Shown piece by piece: positions 43,822 to 55,533 of a stretch of DNA of 64,000 bases. Positions within the stretch are counted from its first letter, which is position 1; each line of letters starts with the position of its first letter. Under the pieces are notes generated by a model. It had not been told where the DNA came from. It made no database searches and saw only the letters and a program-made list of their open reading frames with translations. The position numbers were made by a program, and so were the translations under genes. The stretch is from Pyropia haitanensis (Eukaryota; Rhodophyta; Bangiophyceae; Bangiales; Bangiaceae), in NCBI GenBank assembly GCA_008729055.1, contig SDUX01000004.1, positions 6,340,559 through 6,404,558 of the forward strand, written 5' to 3'.

Positions 43822-44163
43822 GGCAGCGGCGGAGGGGGCGGGGGCCGCGGGCGGCGGCGGGCGGCGGGCGGCGGCGGCGGCGGCGGTGGGCAGCGGCGGC
43901 GGTAGCGGGGGCGGCGGGCGGCGGCGGCAGCGGTGGCGGCGGCCGCGGCCGAGGCCGCCTGCCGCGGCAGCCGCGGCGGCCGCGGTGGCGGCGGGTGTGG
44001 GCCGGGGTGGCGGGGGGCGCATCGCGTGGCAGGGGAGCAGGGGGGGCAGCTCGCTGCATGGGGGGCCGGGGTGGCTGCCCGTGGCGGGGGCGGGCGGTGT
44101 GGGCGCGCGGGGCCGCCAGGGGCGGCCGCACGCTCGGCGCCGGCCGGCGTGCTGGTGGTGGGA
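43115..44163 (+). repeat. GGCGGC/GCCGGCC-rich minisatellite array
   Basis: Repeating blocks such as GGCGGCCGGCGGCCGGCCAGG (shown by its core GCGGCCGGCGGCCGGCC) recur at about 43427-43450 and 43683-43710. Frames on both strands encode Ala/Gly/Arg or Pro/Ala/Arg only. It ends at a G27 run. Confidence 0.65.
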
Positions 44164-44164
44164 C

Positions 44165-44191
44165 GGGGGGGGGGGGGGGGGGGGGGGGGGG
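44165..44191 (+). repeat. G27 homopolymer
   Basis: Twenty-seven consecutive G. Confidence 0.95.
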
Positions 44192-45880
44192 TGGCTGCCG
44201 CTGGCGGGACGTCGGTGGCGGGAACAGGGACGCGCCGCCGCAGGGTAGAGTAATGGAGGTGCCCAGTACAGGTCGGTGTACGTAACTGCAAGTAGGTGAG
44301 GAGCCACACGTGTGTGCTGATGGCGTCGCTGGCCTCGGGGCGCCCAGCGGCTGTGGAGCCTCGACGCGCGAGTCTCGAGCGCTCTCAGAGCGTCTCAGCG
44401 AACCCAACATGCGTGTTGGTTGAGATCCCCAGGTACTACGTACTACATGCTCTGGTGACACCCTGTGGCCCAAAGCTGCTCAGGAGACGCCTGGAGAAAT
44501 CGCGGCTCTCCACGCTCTGTCAGCCAAGACGGGTGACCCCTCTCCATTGTCAAACGGCCAGCACGTGGAAAACTGTCAGACTAGACGGGTGACGCCTGCA
44601 TGGCCCCGGCGGAGGTCAGAGTGTCGAGGGCCAGGTCGAGGGATCCGGCGGCGGCCAGTGTGACAAAGGCCGGCTCGAGGGGCCAGGCCGTGGCCAGCGT
44701 GTCGAGGGCATACTCGCGGAATCAGGCAGTACGAAGGACGCGGCACGAGACGGGCCACTGTCGAAGCGAACGCTGTCAGACGCGCGGCTGTGGCCAACGG
44801 AAAAAGCATCGACGACAGATATGAGTGAAAGGAGCCTACGAAATGAATTCTGGTTTCAAATGAAGAAGAAAAGTTATATGAAGTATAATTGGTAAACTTA
44901 CCCTCCCATTCCCCCCCCCCCACCCCCTCCCACCCCCTCCCAGAATCCCAAGGCGACCTTGGGGTTCTGACGTCCAGAATCCCAAGGCTGGTATTATCCC
45001 GCCTCTTCACGGGTTTGGCAGTGCCGCGCAGCGGTGCGGTAGCGGCCGCCGTGTAGTGGTGGGGCGTCATTCAGCAAGAAAATTACCGGTCACAAAATAC
45101 GTAACCTCTTCCCGTCATGCCGTCAGAAGGGGTAAACGGGGAGGCTGCCGTGATAATTTGTCCATCCAACATAGTACAACTTTGGCTGGTTTCAAGTGGA
45201 TTTATCCTGCTGCGCCGGTCGCGCCCCGTGCGCGCGACGCTCATCCGCCTCAGAGACGGCGGGGGTGGGGAGTGATTTGCGCCAGCGGCGCGGTACTTGC
45301 GGGAGGGGCAAACGGCCAGTCTTGCTGGCAACTCGAGGGGCAGTCATCGACGGTGGAAACACGACTAGCTGCCAGCAAGCTCAAGGCCTGCATCCAGGCG
45401 ATAATTGGAGGAGAGCGTTGACACGTGGGTAAATCTTACGGTATTACCGCAAGATGGGCCAGAGGCGGTAAGAACGCAGCATCGGGTATTACATGGTAAT
45501 TTACGCAACGCGGCGTAATATCTCCCATCACTACCGCCGTGACCCATCGCCGCCCGCCAGATTGGAGATCCAGATGGCCAGGGCGCGCTTGGAGCGGGCC
45601 ACGGATGAAGACATCCGTCGCGGGGAGAAGATCTGCTCCGCCACCATCGCGCACGAGTCCTCCCGCCGCCCACCCGCTGCTGCCGCCGCCGGCCGCCGCG
45701 ACCCCCGCCGCCGCCGTCGCCCCCCTCCCGCTGCGCCACCGCGGCGGCGGGCGGCGTCCCCCCCCCCAGCGGTTCTTTCGACGACAGGCGTCCTTCCCCT
45801 CCCCCCCTACCCTACCCCGACTTTTTCCCGCCGCCGCGGCCGCCGCTGCGCCGCCGCCGCGGTCGGCGCGCCCCCCCGCC
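44192..45880. other. Spacer upstream of the SET-domain gene
   Basis: No firm gene. 44290-45540 has intermediate GC. The second copy of the 22-bp dispersed repeat is at 44978-44999. A short open frame starting at ATG 45574 (MARARLERATDEDIRRGEKI) looks coding-like but runs into Pro/Arg filler; it might be a small upstream ORF or an unassigned exon. Confidence 0.4.
44978..44999. repeat. 22-bp dispersed repeat, copy 2
   Basis: Exact reverse complement of 39231-39252. It is preceded by a CAGAATCCCAAGG / CCTTGGGGTTCTG imperfect palindrome (44941-44970). Confidence 0.6.
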
Positions 45881-45949
45881 ATGGCCGCCGCCGCGGCCAC
45901 CACTGCTGCCACCGCCACTGCCGCTGCCGCCGCCGCCGCCGCTGCCGGT

Positions 45950-45980
<31 letters not shown>

Positions 45981-47751
45981 TCGCGTTTGGCGCACCACTG
46001 GTGGTGGGGATGGCCCGCGGCGGGCCGGGGGGGAGGGGGGGGGGTAGCGCGCGCGCCATCGTCGGCCGCCGCCCCGGCGGCGGCCTGCCCCGGTGGCGGC
46101 GGGCGGGGCGGGCGGCGGTGGCATCTCGCATGGGGCCACCCCCCCCCCCCCCCTCGTCCCCCTCCTCTCCCGCCTCCCCCTCCTCCCCATCTTCCCTATC
46201 CTCCTCCCCAACTTCCCTACCCTCCTCCCCCTCCTCCCCCTCCTCCCCCTCCTCGTCTGCTGCGGCGACAACGCCCACCCCGCTGCCGCCGCCCCCCCCG
46301 CCGACTGCCGAGACAACCGCCGCGTTCCACGCGTGGGCGCACACCGTCGGCGTGGCCGCCCCCGCCGCCACCCTCTCCACCTTCCCGTCGGGCCTCCGCG
46401 GCGTCGCGGCGACGGCGCCCGTCCGCGCCGGAGCCACCGTCGTGACCGTCCCGCGGGCGGCGGCGTTTGAGGTGACCACCGACGACGTGCGGCGGAGCCG
46501 GCTGCCAGACGTGGTGCCGACGGCGGTCTGGGCGCGGTTCCCCGCGTGGGGGCGCCTCGCGCTGCTCGTCGCCGCCGCGCGGTACGTGCCGCCGTCGGCG
46601 TCGGCCGACGCGGCCACCGCCACTGCCGACACGGCCGCCGCCGCCGCAGCCGCTGCCGCCGCCCGCGACGGGCGGCGGGTGTGGCTCGACGCGATCGGGG
46701 AGGTGGACGTGCCGCTCTTTTGGTCTGACGCGGAGCTCGCCGCCGCCGAGTACCCCCCGCTGGTCACCCGCGTCGCGGCGCAGCGGGCGACCCTCCGCCG
46801 CCTGTACGAGTCGCTCGCTGCGGGCGGCGCCGCGCTCGCCGAGCACCTCCCGTACGACGGCTGGCTGTGGGCGGTCGCGGCGGTGCGGTCGCGCGCCTTT
46901 TCGGGCGCCAAAGAGACGGCGCCCTTCCGTAGCCGCCTCGGCCTCCTCGCCTTCATCGCCGCGCTGGGCGTGGCCGCCCCCGCGGTGGGCCTCGTCACCC
47001 CCGACGCGGCGGCCAACGGGGCGCTGTCCGCCTCGCTCTCCCTCCTCGGGTACGACCTGCTCTTCCCCCGCATCCTCCGCGCCGTGCAGGGCGTGACGCT
47101 GTCACGCACGTCGCTGGTGCCGTGGGTGGACATGGCCAACCATGCCGGGCGGGTGGTCGGCCGCGCAGACGTGTCGGTCGAGTACTGGCGTGACCGCTAC
47201 GCGGTGGTGGCGGGGGAGGACGTGCCGCCGGGGGGGGAGGTGTGCATCAGTTATGGGCGGCAGGGCAACGACGCGCTGCTGCAGTATTTTGGGTTTGTCG
47301 AGGCGGGGAACGAGTGGGATGAGTATACGTTTGCGCCTGCGGTGGGGGCAGTGGTGGCGGGCGTGGGGGGGGGGCAGGGGAGGGGGAAGGCAGAGGGAAA
47401 AAGGCCGGCGGCAAGGGCGATAGGGGCGGTGCCGCCACCGACGCCAGCCGCGATGGCCGCCCCCCGTCTGACGGCCCGCCCCCCCTCAAGATCCGCCGCG
47501 GCACCGGCTTTGCCGCCGACGTGGTCGCCACGATTGGCGCGGCCGACCTGGCCGTCCTCTGTGAGCTCGAGCTGGACCGCTTCTCCACGTCCGCCGCCGC
47601 CGACGAGGCAGCGCTCGCCGCGACGGGCGGCGGGCGGTTGGTCGGCCGCCGCCGCACTGCCGTGGCGTTCCGGTTGGAGAAAAAGCGGCTGCTGCGGGAG
47701 ACGGCCGAAGCGCTGCGGGCGGACGGTGGGAGGGGTGGGAAGAAGACGTGA
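45881..47751 (+). CDS. SET-domain protein methyltransferase, Rubisco LSMT/SETD3-like
   Basis: Lysine (or histidine) N-methyltransferase of the split-SET class that includes plant Rubisco large-subunit methyltransferase. The start ATG at 45881 follows GCC and opens an Ala-rich leader that could be a plastid transit peptide, then a Ser/Pro linker. The N-flank and iSET region contain FHAWAHTVGV, GLRGVAATAPVRAGATVVTV and GAKETAPFRSRLGLL-type features. The core SET motifs are VPWVDMANHAG (D-x-x-N-H, 47129-47143) and GGEVCISYGRQGNDALLQYFGFVE (only its CISYG core, 47243-47257, is cited as position). After a Gly-rich stretch the frame must change between about 47365 and 47470 to read LKIRRGTGFAADVVATIG and the helical LSMT substrate-binding domain, ending RADGGRGGKKT with TGA 47749-47751. 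The substrate is inferred only. Confidence 0.8.
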
Positions 47752-48284
47752 CCGAGGAAAGGCCAGGGGTGGCGGGCGGGGGGGGGGTGCGTCGGGCGGC
47801 TGCGGGAGGAGTCGGAGCACCAGCACGAGATGGGGAAGGGGCGAAGATGGACACGCATCAAGAATGAGGCGGGGGGTTGGGGGTTTGAAGGTTGGGGATG
47901 GTGTGCGGCTGAGGTGTCGGTGGGTCAACTTCCCCCACGTGGTGCCCACCGAGCGGGAACGGTAGCGCGCGCTTCGTAACCCGCTGGTGATGGGGGACTG
48001 GCTCTGGCCGTCTGGGCTCCCGGCGTCCGAGCCGGTAAAGGAGGATGGTAAACGGCGCGTGACGGCCCCGCGCTGGTCAAAATATACGTCTGGTGCGCGG
48101 GCACACCCGCCGGGGAGCTCCCTCCGGTCAGTCAATGAGCACCACCCCTCGTACCTCCCCTGCGCACCCTATCCCCACCACGTGCCTACCCTTACCCCTT
48201 CGCAACCCCTCCACCCCCCCCCACCCCCCCAGCCATTCCCCCCCACTCTACCCCCCCTGCCACCGACACGGGGTCGACGCGCGT
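47752..48284. other. Convergent intergenic region
   Basis: It lies between the convergent SET-domain and carbohydrate-binding-like genes. It is GC-rich with C-rich runs near 48215-48235 and presumably holds both 3' UTRs. No gene is seen. Confidence 0.5.
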
Positions 48285-49946
48285 TCAAGCACAGCCCGAC
48301 GGGCCCATCCCCGACACGTGCTTGTACCCCGGCGAGCCATCGTTGCACTGCCCCCGGTACGGGTCGCACGCCCACAGTAGGATGTCGGCGAGCGCCAGCA
48401 GCGACGACCGCCCCGACAGCGTCACGTCAAACACCTCGCCAGCGTACAGGTGCCGCGTCAGCAGGTCGTGGCCGTCAAAGTCCTTGGTCTTCCCGCCCAC
48501 CATCCACTTCATGCCCCCATCGTTCTCGTATACCTTGACAAACCCGCCCGACAGGCCCACAACGGAGCGGCCCTTCATCTTGCGCGCGCCGTGGCCGAGC
48601 TTGACCCACACGTCGTTATGCTCGGTGGGGTGCGGCGCGGCCATCCGCAGCGCCAGGCGGTACGTGCCCGCGACCGCCGCGCGGAACTTGTAGTGCTTGA
48701 TGCCCTGCCCCGGCGCGTCGACCGAGTGGCTCCGCTTGTTCGGCTTGAACACCAGCGCCCAGCGGCTGCCGCGGTTCGCCACCGCCCACCCGCCGCCGCC
48801 GCCCGCCGCGGCCACGGGCATCCGCACCACCCCGCCCGCCGAAGAGTAGACGCCGCAGCGGCCGCCACCGCCGCCGCCACCGCCGCCCGGCGCCGGGCGG
48901 GGGCCCTCCGGCCGCCGCGGCCGCGTCGGCGCAGCCGGCTGCTTGGGCGCCGGCCGCGTCTTGGGCGCCGCAGGCGGAGGCGCCCGCCGCTCCCCCCCCC
49001 CCCGCCGCCGCCCGTGCCCCAGCACTGCGGCGGCTGCCACGCGGCCTTGATAGCCGCCCAGTACGCGCCCGACCGGTCGATGCACGAGCGGTCCCCCAGC
49101 GCACACTTGTAGAGGACGAGCTTGTCGATCGCCGCCTTGGACGAGCGACCGGCAACGGCAAACGAGAAGGAGCCTGGCGGCAGCCACCGCGTCACGGGCG
49201 CGCCGCCAAATTCGACGGCACCCCACGCCCACTCGCCGCGGCCGTGGTTTTGGTACACCTTGACCCACCCGTCGGGCACGCCAACGTCGTGGCCGTTAGG
49301 GTACACCCGCCGCGAGCCGTAGCCGAGCTTGACAAAGAAGCTGAAGGACGAGCAGGAGAGAGCGCACGATACCGGAAGACAAACGTCCCAGGCGCGACAA
49401 AGTGGATAGAGCAACGTCAGCGCTACATCCCGGTGGTCATCATGGCCATGACGGCGCCGCATCCGCTGTTGCCAGTGCAAAGCAGCTCACTTGCAACCTC
49501 ACCAGCGCCGCCCCATCCGGCTGCATCCCCACCCCGAGCCCACCACCCCCCATCGACCCCGCGCAACCCGGCAGCCCCCCCCCCCCCCCAACGTACTCAT
49601 TGTGGTCCCGCACCGCCGTGCCACTCGCGCGCAGCAGCAGCCGGTAGTGGCCGCCCTCTGTAATCCGCACCGTATACCACCGGACGCCCTGCCCCGGCCC
49701 GTCGACCGACCGGTCCGCCTTCCACGGCTTCCACACCACCCCCCGCGCGCCGCCAAAGGTCGTGTCCACCCACCCCGCGCCGATGCGGAAGCCCGACTCG
49801 GCCTCGACCGCGACGGACCCACCGACGGTGCGGCGGGTGCACGCGGCCGCGGCCGCCGCAGAGGTGGCGGTCGCGGCAATGGTGGCGACCGCCGCGGCGG
49901 CCACCGCAGCCGCCGCCGTGCCGACAAAGCCCCGGACGCGGGCCAT
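48285..49946 (-). CDS. Secreted protein with two carbohydrate-binding-like modules
   Basis: The ATG at 49946 encodes MARVRGFVGTAAAAVAAAAV, a signal peptide ending in an Ala-rich segment. Exon 1 (49946-49597) and exon 2 (49340-48285) are joined over an intron (49596-49341, GTACGT...TTCAG), giving ...RDHND then FFVKLGYG. This matches HNDVWVKLGHG in the second module and so fixes the splice. Each module of about 150 residues follows the same plan: SVDGPGQGVRWY or SVDAPGQGIKHY, a LGYG/LGHG strand, GWVKVYQNHG or GFVKVYENDG, an AGRSS or SGRSS turn, and a closing CX6C-x-D (CALGDRSCID; CDPYRGQCND). The beta-sandwich pattern resembles CBM6/35-type domains. A C run (about 48993-49006) interrupts the frame in the Pro-rich linker. 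No catalytic domain is present; a cell-wall polysaccharide-binding role is inferred. Confidence 0.7.
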
Positions 49947-50140
49947 GGTCGTCTCTGGTGCGGGTGCACGGGAAGGTTGGGTGATCAGGGAGGGGGAGGT
50001 AGGGGGACAAGGGCTGGGGGAAGCGAGAAGAGGTGACAGCCACGGAGAGGGAGGAAGATGCCGACTCACCCGCCGATGCCGCACAGGATGGGAGAGGTGT
50101 GATGGGAAAGGAAGAGGCGGGTGTCTTAGCAGGGCGGTGC

Positions 50141-50151
50141 CTATTTATATA
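50141..50151 (-). promoter_or_regulatory. TATA box of the secreted two-module gene
   Basis: The minus strand reads TATATAAATAG, about 200 bp upstream of the ATG at 49946, in GC-rich surroundings. Confidence 0.65.
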
Positions 50152-52842
50152 GAAGCCCCTGCCCTGCACCGCCTCGCCCCGCGCCGCACGCGCCTCCCCT
50201 CCCCTGCCGGCCAACAGCGCCACAGGTGGCACCGCGGGCGGCGGCTGCCAACGCCAGGAGCGGGCGAGTACACCCTGGAGGGGGGCCCCGCGCGAGGGCG
50301 CGCCGCCTCCGCCACCCGCCACCCCGGCCTCGTCGTCATGCCGAGGCCGGCGCAGGGAGTAGCGCGCGGTTGCACGCGCCGTCCGCCATCCTCGAGCCCT
50401 CTGGATTGGAAGCGGGCGTAGTAACAAGGGGGGGGTGCGGGGGAGGGGAGCGGCAACGGCCCGCGACAGGCGACGGACCACCCACCCTTCCGCCCTCCCC
50501 ACCCCCTCCCGGTGGACGCCGCCGCCGGCAACGTCGTGCAAGCAGGCGAACGCATTGCTGCTGACAGCTCCCTCTCCTCTCCACCACCACCCCCCCCCCC
50601 CCCCCTCTCTCTCAACCGCAGCGAGCCACCACCGCCGCCGCCGCCGTCCGCGTCGGGTGTGCGCCACCCCGCCGCGCCTACCCAACCTCTCCCGCCGCCG
50701 CCGTCCGCGTCGTGTGTGCGCCACCCCGCTGCGCCTATCCAAACCACCGCCGCCGCCGCCGCCGCCGTCGCCCACCACCGTCGTTGCGCCACCCCCCCCC
50801 CCCCCGGCACCGCTGCGGGTGGTTGGCAAAAGCCGCCAACGGCGGCGGCAGCAACGTACGGGGCGCCGCAGCGCCACGCGCGGGGCGCGCGCTACTCCCC
50901 CCCCCCCGCCGACCAACTGCGCCACCCGCGCCCGACACTCACCACTCACAGCTGTCAACCTCCGAGCCACAAACCCCCAAACCGCCCGGCGACCCCGATG
51001 CGGGGTGTAGGGCGCGGGGGGGTGGGTGGAGCAAAAAGGTTCCGCTGGCGGGCGCGCGCCTCCCACTCATCCTCCCGTGGCGGCACACCGCCACACCAGA
51101 CCACCCGTGGTCGACCGTGTGGAGCAGTCTGTGACCGAGGGGGGCGGGGGGGGGGGGGGGTGGCGGGCAGAGGAGGCAGGCACGCGCCGCGGCGGCGGGA
51201 AGGCCCCCCCCCCGCCACGCACCGTGTCGTCCGGTGCCGGCCCCCCGGGGTCGCGCGGGCAGCGGCGGCGGCGCCGCGCGGTGCGGCGCCCCACGCGCGG
51301 CGGCGGCGACTCCCGCCCCGCCACCGGCGCCACGTAGACGGCGTCTGCGGACGCTGTGACGAGGAGTGAGTGGGTCGAGAAAGAGAGCGGAGGGAGGGGG
51401 GGGGGGCGCCCATCCAAGCGCGCCCCGTGGGGGGGGTTGCCGAAGGGGTGTGTCCCCGACGCACGCCGGGGCGGTGGGCCAACTTGACTTGGCGCGGTGC
51501 CTTCGGCCGGCTCGTCGACTACGTACCGCGGCTCTGACAGCCGTGGCGGCCGAGCGGCCGCCGCGCGGCGCCGGCGCCGTGGCGGAGAGTGGCGGCGACC
51601 ACGTTGGCGGCCGCGCCGGCCGTGGCGGGCCGAGTGGAACGAGGCGCGGCGGTGCCGCGCGAGGCGTCGCCAGAGCCGGATCCTGGCGGTCCCATTGGCC
51701 GAGCATGTTTGTTGACCCGTACACGCATTTCGTGCGCTGCAATACGGTGGTGAATCCCCCTCCCCCTCGAACAAGACAAGGTGCGTGTGTCGCGCGAAGA
51801 CTTCTGTCCTCAACAAGTTCATCGGAGCCGTGGTCTGATTGGCTGCTGTGAGGCGCCATCTGTCCCGAGCAACGCATTTGACTTGTGGATAAACAGTTAC
51901 ATGCTGTACAATACATATGAGTAGCTGTCTTGCTCACAGTCGTGCCTGTGCCCCGAAAGTACAGATTTTCTCAATCATGCTATCCATACCACGAGTGGGG
52001 CTGGATTTTCACTGAACTGTCGGCGATTTCTACTCTGTGTACGGCGCCAAAGGGTACAACGGGGGGGGCCCACCCAGAGAAACTGTCAACACGTCCTCGC
52101 TCGACAAGGACGGCAGGCGGAGTATCAGCACCTCGTCCGCGGCGGCAGCGGTCATGCACCCGCGGTGGCTCACGCATCGCACGCTGGCGCCGCGGCCGGC
52201 CGGCCGCGCCGAACCCTCGATCGTGCCTACGGTGCGCACATCACACATGAATATCTATGGATACCGCTCTGTGCCGACTCGGAAGACCGCCGCCGCCGTC
52301 CGCTTGAGGGAAGGGAGTGGAGCGGCGGGGGGTGCCGCCAGCAGACTGGACGGGCGCGCGCTCACTCTCCGAGAGCGCGACGCTGGGAGCCCACCCGGCG
52401 ACGGTGAGCGGGAGAGGGGGGCGCAGCAGCGCGGCTCAATTCCTGCCCCCTCTTCTCACCCGTCGTCCCCGTCCCCCACCGTGACCGGTCACGCCGTGCC
52501 CCTGTGGCGCGGCGGCAGGCGGCGCGCCGACCCGGCCCCGCGGATGGCGGCGGTGGTGGCGGGGGGAGAGAGAGAAGGGGTGCGCCCCGCGGGGCACCGG
52601 GCCCGGTGGGGGGCGAGCCGACGCGGGGCGAATGGGTCGGTAATGCCGGGCGGAGTGGGCTGATCCCTGTCGTTGGGACCTTTGCCTTTGCATGTACTGT
52701 ACACGGAGCGCGTTGAGGGGCACGCCGTGGCGTGCGTCCCCCCTCCTTCCCCCCTCCCTCTGCCGCTCTTCCCTCTCTCCGCTGCGCCCTCCTCCATCCC
52801 TCTGTGGCCTGCGCCAACCCCCCCCCCCCCCCCCCGTTGCCA
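50152..52842. other. Intergenic region without recognised gene
   Basis: 50152-51700 is GC-rich, with short tandem blocks of GTCCGCGTCG-TGTGCGCCACCCC (about 50645-50740) and C/G runs. 51700-52290 has lower GC with no domain-bearing frame. 52290-52842 is GC-rich and ends near a C run (52817-52834) 3' of the CRAL-TRIO gene. Confidence 0.45.
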
Positions 52843-53921
52843 CTATCTTCCACGGCAAAACTCCCTCATCGCCGCCTCGGCGTCGTGCGACAGCGACATC
52901 CACTTGGTATCCCGCATCCCCCCCACCACCGTCGCCATCGCGTACGCCTCGTCGCGCTGCCGCCTCCCTCCCACCTCGACGGGCAAGCAGTCCAGGTCGA
53001 CATACTTGTCCAGCGCGGCGGGGTCTTTGCCAACGAGCACCACTCGCTCCCGCACCTTGGGCGACAAAAACTGCCGCACCACCGCCCACGCCAGCCCCAT
53101 GTACGACGGCGCGGCGGTGATGTAAATGCCACGCAGGCGCAGCGGCAGCACGTGCTGCGCCAGCCCCCACCACGCGCTCATTTCCGGGCCCCGCAGGTGG
53201 CGGAGGAGGCTCACCCCCGCGCCGCGCATGTGCTGCACGAGCACCACCCCACAGATCGCCACCTCTGGCTGCCGCGTCAGCGCGACAAACGCCCAAAAGC
53301 CGACGCGCTTGAGCGCCCCCATCCCCGCGTCATCGAGGAGGGAGACCAGCTTGGACCCACACACTGTCACCATCCGCCGGCCCGCCCGGTCGTGCGTGGC
53401 GGTCAGGCCAACCGCGCCGTGGCGGTAGACGCGCAGCAGCTGCGGGACCGATGGCAGGGACGCCCACGGCTCCGCGTCGACGAGCGCGGCAAACCGGTCG
53501 ATGCGGGCGGCGGCGGCGGCGGGGCGGAACTTGGCGACCCGCAGGAAGGCGAGGAGGAAGACGGGGTCCGCGGCGAGGGCGGCGCGGAAGCGCGCGCCGG
53601 GGGGGGGGTGTCGCCGCCGCCGCCCGGCCCCGCGGCCGCGACCGCCGCGGTGGCTGCCTCGTGCTGGGCGGCGACGAGGTGGGCGAGGCCCGCCGAGCGG
53701 CGGGCGTCGGTCTCGCCCAGCTCCCGCTCGGCGCGGTCGACCAGGTGCGGGGGGGGGCGGAGGTGGAGGTACTGGAGGCCCTCTCCCGTCCCGGCAGAGA
53801 GGGGGGGCGGCGTGGAGGGGGGAGAGGCCGCCGCCGCCCCCGTCAGCCGTCCAGGCCCATCGGCAGGGACGCGCAGGTGCGGGAGGGTGCCGGCTGGCGC
53901 CGCCGCCAAGAGGGTGGTCAT
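52843..53921 (-). CDS. CRAL-TRIO (Sec14-like) lipid-transfer protein
   Basis: Family members bind and move hydrophobic ligands such as phosphatidylinositol or tocopherol between membranes. The ATG at 53921 gives MTTLLAAAPAGTLPHLRVPA. The N-terminal third is low complexity. After a frame change at a C10 run (53608-53599) the protein reads FRAALAADPVFLLAFLRVAK (CRAL-TRIO N-terminal helices), then the lipid-binding domain: RRMVTVCGSKLVS, VALTRQPEVAICGVVLV, the sequence LRLRGIYITAAPSYMGLAW that lines the pocket in Sec14 proteins, VVRQFLSPKVRERVVLVG and DCLPVEVGG, the family's closing motif. TAG at 52845-52843. Both halves lie in open frames meeting exactly at the homopolymer, so a single-base indel is likely. 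The ligand cannot be deduced. Confidence 0.82.
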
Positions 53922-54948
53922 GACCCCCTCTCGAGAAGGGTTGGACGCGCCGACGGGGGAGGTGGCGATGGCCGCCTAGATGGTAGGGCGGCAGTGGTGG
54001 CTGCGGCTGCAGGCCAGCCCGGGACGGCAGGCGACGTCGGGGGGGGACGGGAGGGGAGGGAAGGTGAGCAGTACCGTCCCGTACGTGGGAGGAGGGCGGG
54101 TCGGCCGACACTGGGGGTGTGCAGGGTGGGGAGGGGGGCGGATGCGAGCCAGAGACGTCCACACCTGCGTGGGCGGCGCCTTGGGCGAGCACGCGTGCCA
54201 GCCGCTGCGCAGTCGCCCCGCCCTGGCGCCTGTGTGGCGGTTGCGCGCTGCCGCCGCCACCCTCCGCGTGCCGCGCCACGCCCGCGGCTGAGCGGTGGAG
54301 ACGCGCTCAAGCACCGCGGGGGAGGCGGGCCGAGCGACGTATGGGCCGCCGCCATCCATGTGGCCGCCACACGACGGTGGGGGGGGGGCGACGAGCAGCG
54401 GGTGACGCGGTCCACCGACGGGCACCGCACGCGTGCAGAGGGAGAGGGGTGTACAGCGGGGGAAGACGGACGGATGCAAAGGCGGCCGTCCGCCCCCCTC
54501 CCCTCACCACGCCGGAAGACGGGCGGGGCGGCGCGCCCGCGGCCTTTGGTGGTGGAAACGGCATTGCTGTGGGCAGCGTCGCGACCCTGGCCACGCGCTC
54601 GGCCATCTTGGGTTTCAGACTGAGCCGTAGCGCGCTCGCATTTGCATGCGTTCGGTGGGGCGTCGAAATTGGGGAGCTGATCAAAGTCAATCAATACCTT
54701 TGTACTTCCTTTCTCATTTAACTTGAACCTCACTACGGGTGGAACTCGCACAGACGAATCAGACACCAAAATAAAGTCAAGATGTGAAGTGCTTCTTGCG
54801 TGTCTCGCCTTCCTGTTCGGACACCCCGCCTTGGACGCCGTCACGTCGGAATCAAGACTCAGGCCCGTTTGCAGTTCATCGCAACGCGGCTTCGTATAAA
54901 CATAACGTCTCTCTGATTGGTTGAGCGCGTTATACCGGAGTTATAACG
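53922..54948. other. Intergenic region upstream of the CRAL-TRIO gene
   Basis: GC-rich to about 54650, then a lower-GC stretch that leads into the Harbinger remnant. No gene or clear TATA box is seen. Confidence 0.45.
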
Positions 54949-54992
54949 TTATAACATACACAAATAGATGGCGTATGTCATAACGTTATAAC
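54940..54992. repeat. Palindromic TAACGTTATAAC repeats
   Basis: 54940-54955 is a perfect 16-bp palindrome (GTTATAACGTTATAAC). TAACGTTATAAC occurs again at 54981-54992, and short ACATAC/GTATGT arms lie between them. It is immediately 3' of the transposase remnant and may mark a transposon end. Confidence 0.6.
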
Positions 54993-55533
54993 GCCGTGTG
55001 CAACCTTTGGATTTCCGAGTGCACGGTCCACCAAGTCCAGAAAATGCACGTGGCCTTTCCAACCGGCGGGTGCCACAGGGGGAGTCACGCAGGCTCTGGA
55101 ATCCTGCCGCGTACGATAATCTGCGAGTCCTGTCCTCCAGCTGGAAGTCAAGGTGGAGCAAGGGATTTGCATGTTCCGCATCTACCACGTCCCACAAAGC
55201 ACGATAGACGGTAGCAGAGCGAACACCTAAAGCGGCGCAGATGTCAATGTAGCTCCCGCCGCCTAGGTATCGAAGAGCAATGGCGGCTCGCACTTCAAGT
55301 AGAGTTCCGCGACGGGGAAGGCGCGGCCTCAACTGGTGTACCAGCTCGTGGAAAGTGCAAACAGGCATGCGCATTGCGCGGTCGAAGTGCCTGCCGTAGG
55401 CGGCCTGGACGTCATCAAAGGTGACCCGGGGGACGGGGAGCGAAGTAGGAGATAGAATGCCTCTCTGTGCGTATACGGCTCCGGCAACCGTGGTAACAAA
55501 CTGACCACTGCGGAAGATGGAGGAGGGGTCCAT
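54949..55533 (-). pseudogene. PIF/Harbinger transposase remnant (HTH part)
   Basis: The ATG at 55533 gives MDPSSIFRSGQFVTTVAGAV. Residues 45-115 (AYGRHFDRAMRMPVCTFHEL, then LRPRLPRR, AAIALRYLGGGSYIDICAALG, SATVYRALW) match the N-terminal helix-turn-helix region of HARBI1-type transposases. The frame then degrades into unrelated sequence before the catalytic DDE domain, and another frame shows fragments reminiscent of its start. At 194 codons it is about half the usual length or less and must be inactive. The surrounding DNA (54650-57700) has clearly lower GC than the host genes. Confidence 0.65.

Noticed and set aside
45574..45700. A small upstream frame beginning MARARLERATDEDIRRGE
   Set aside because: It looks coding-like for about 30 codons but dissolves into Pro/Arg, with no splice signal linking it to the SET-domain gene.
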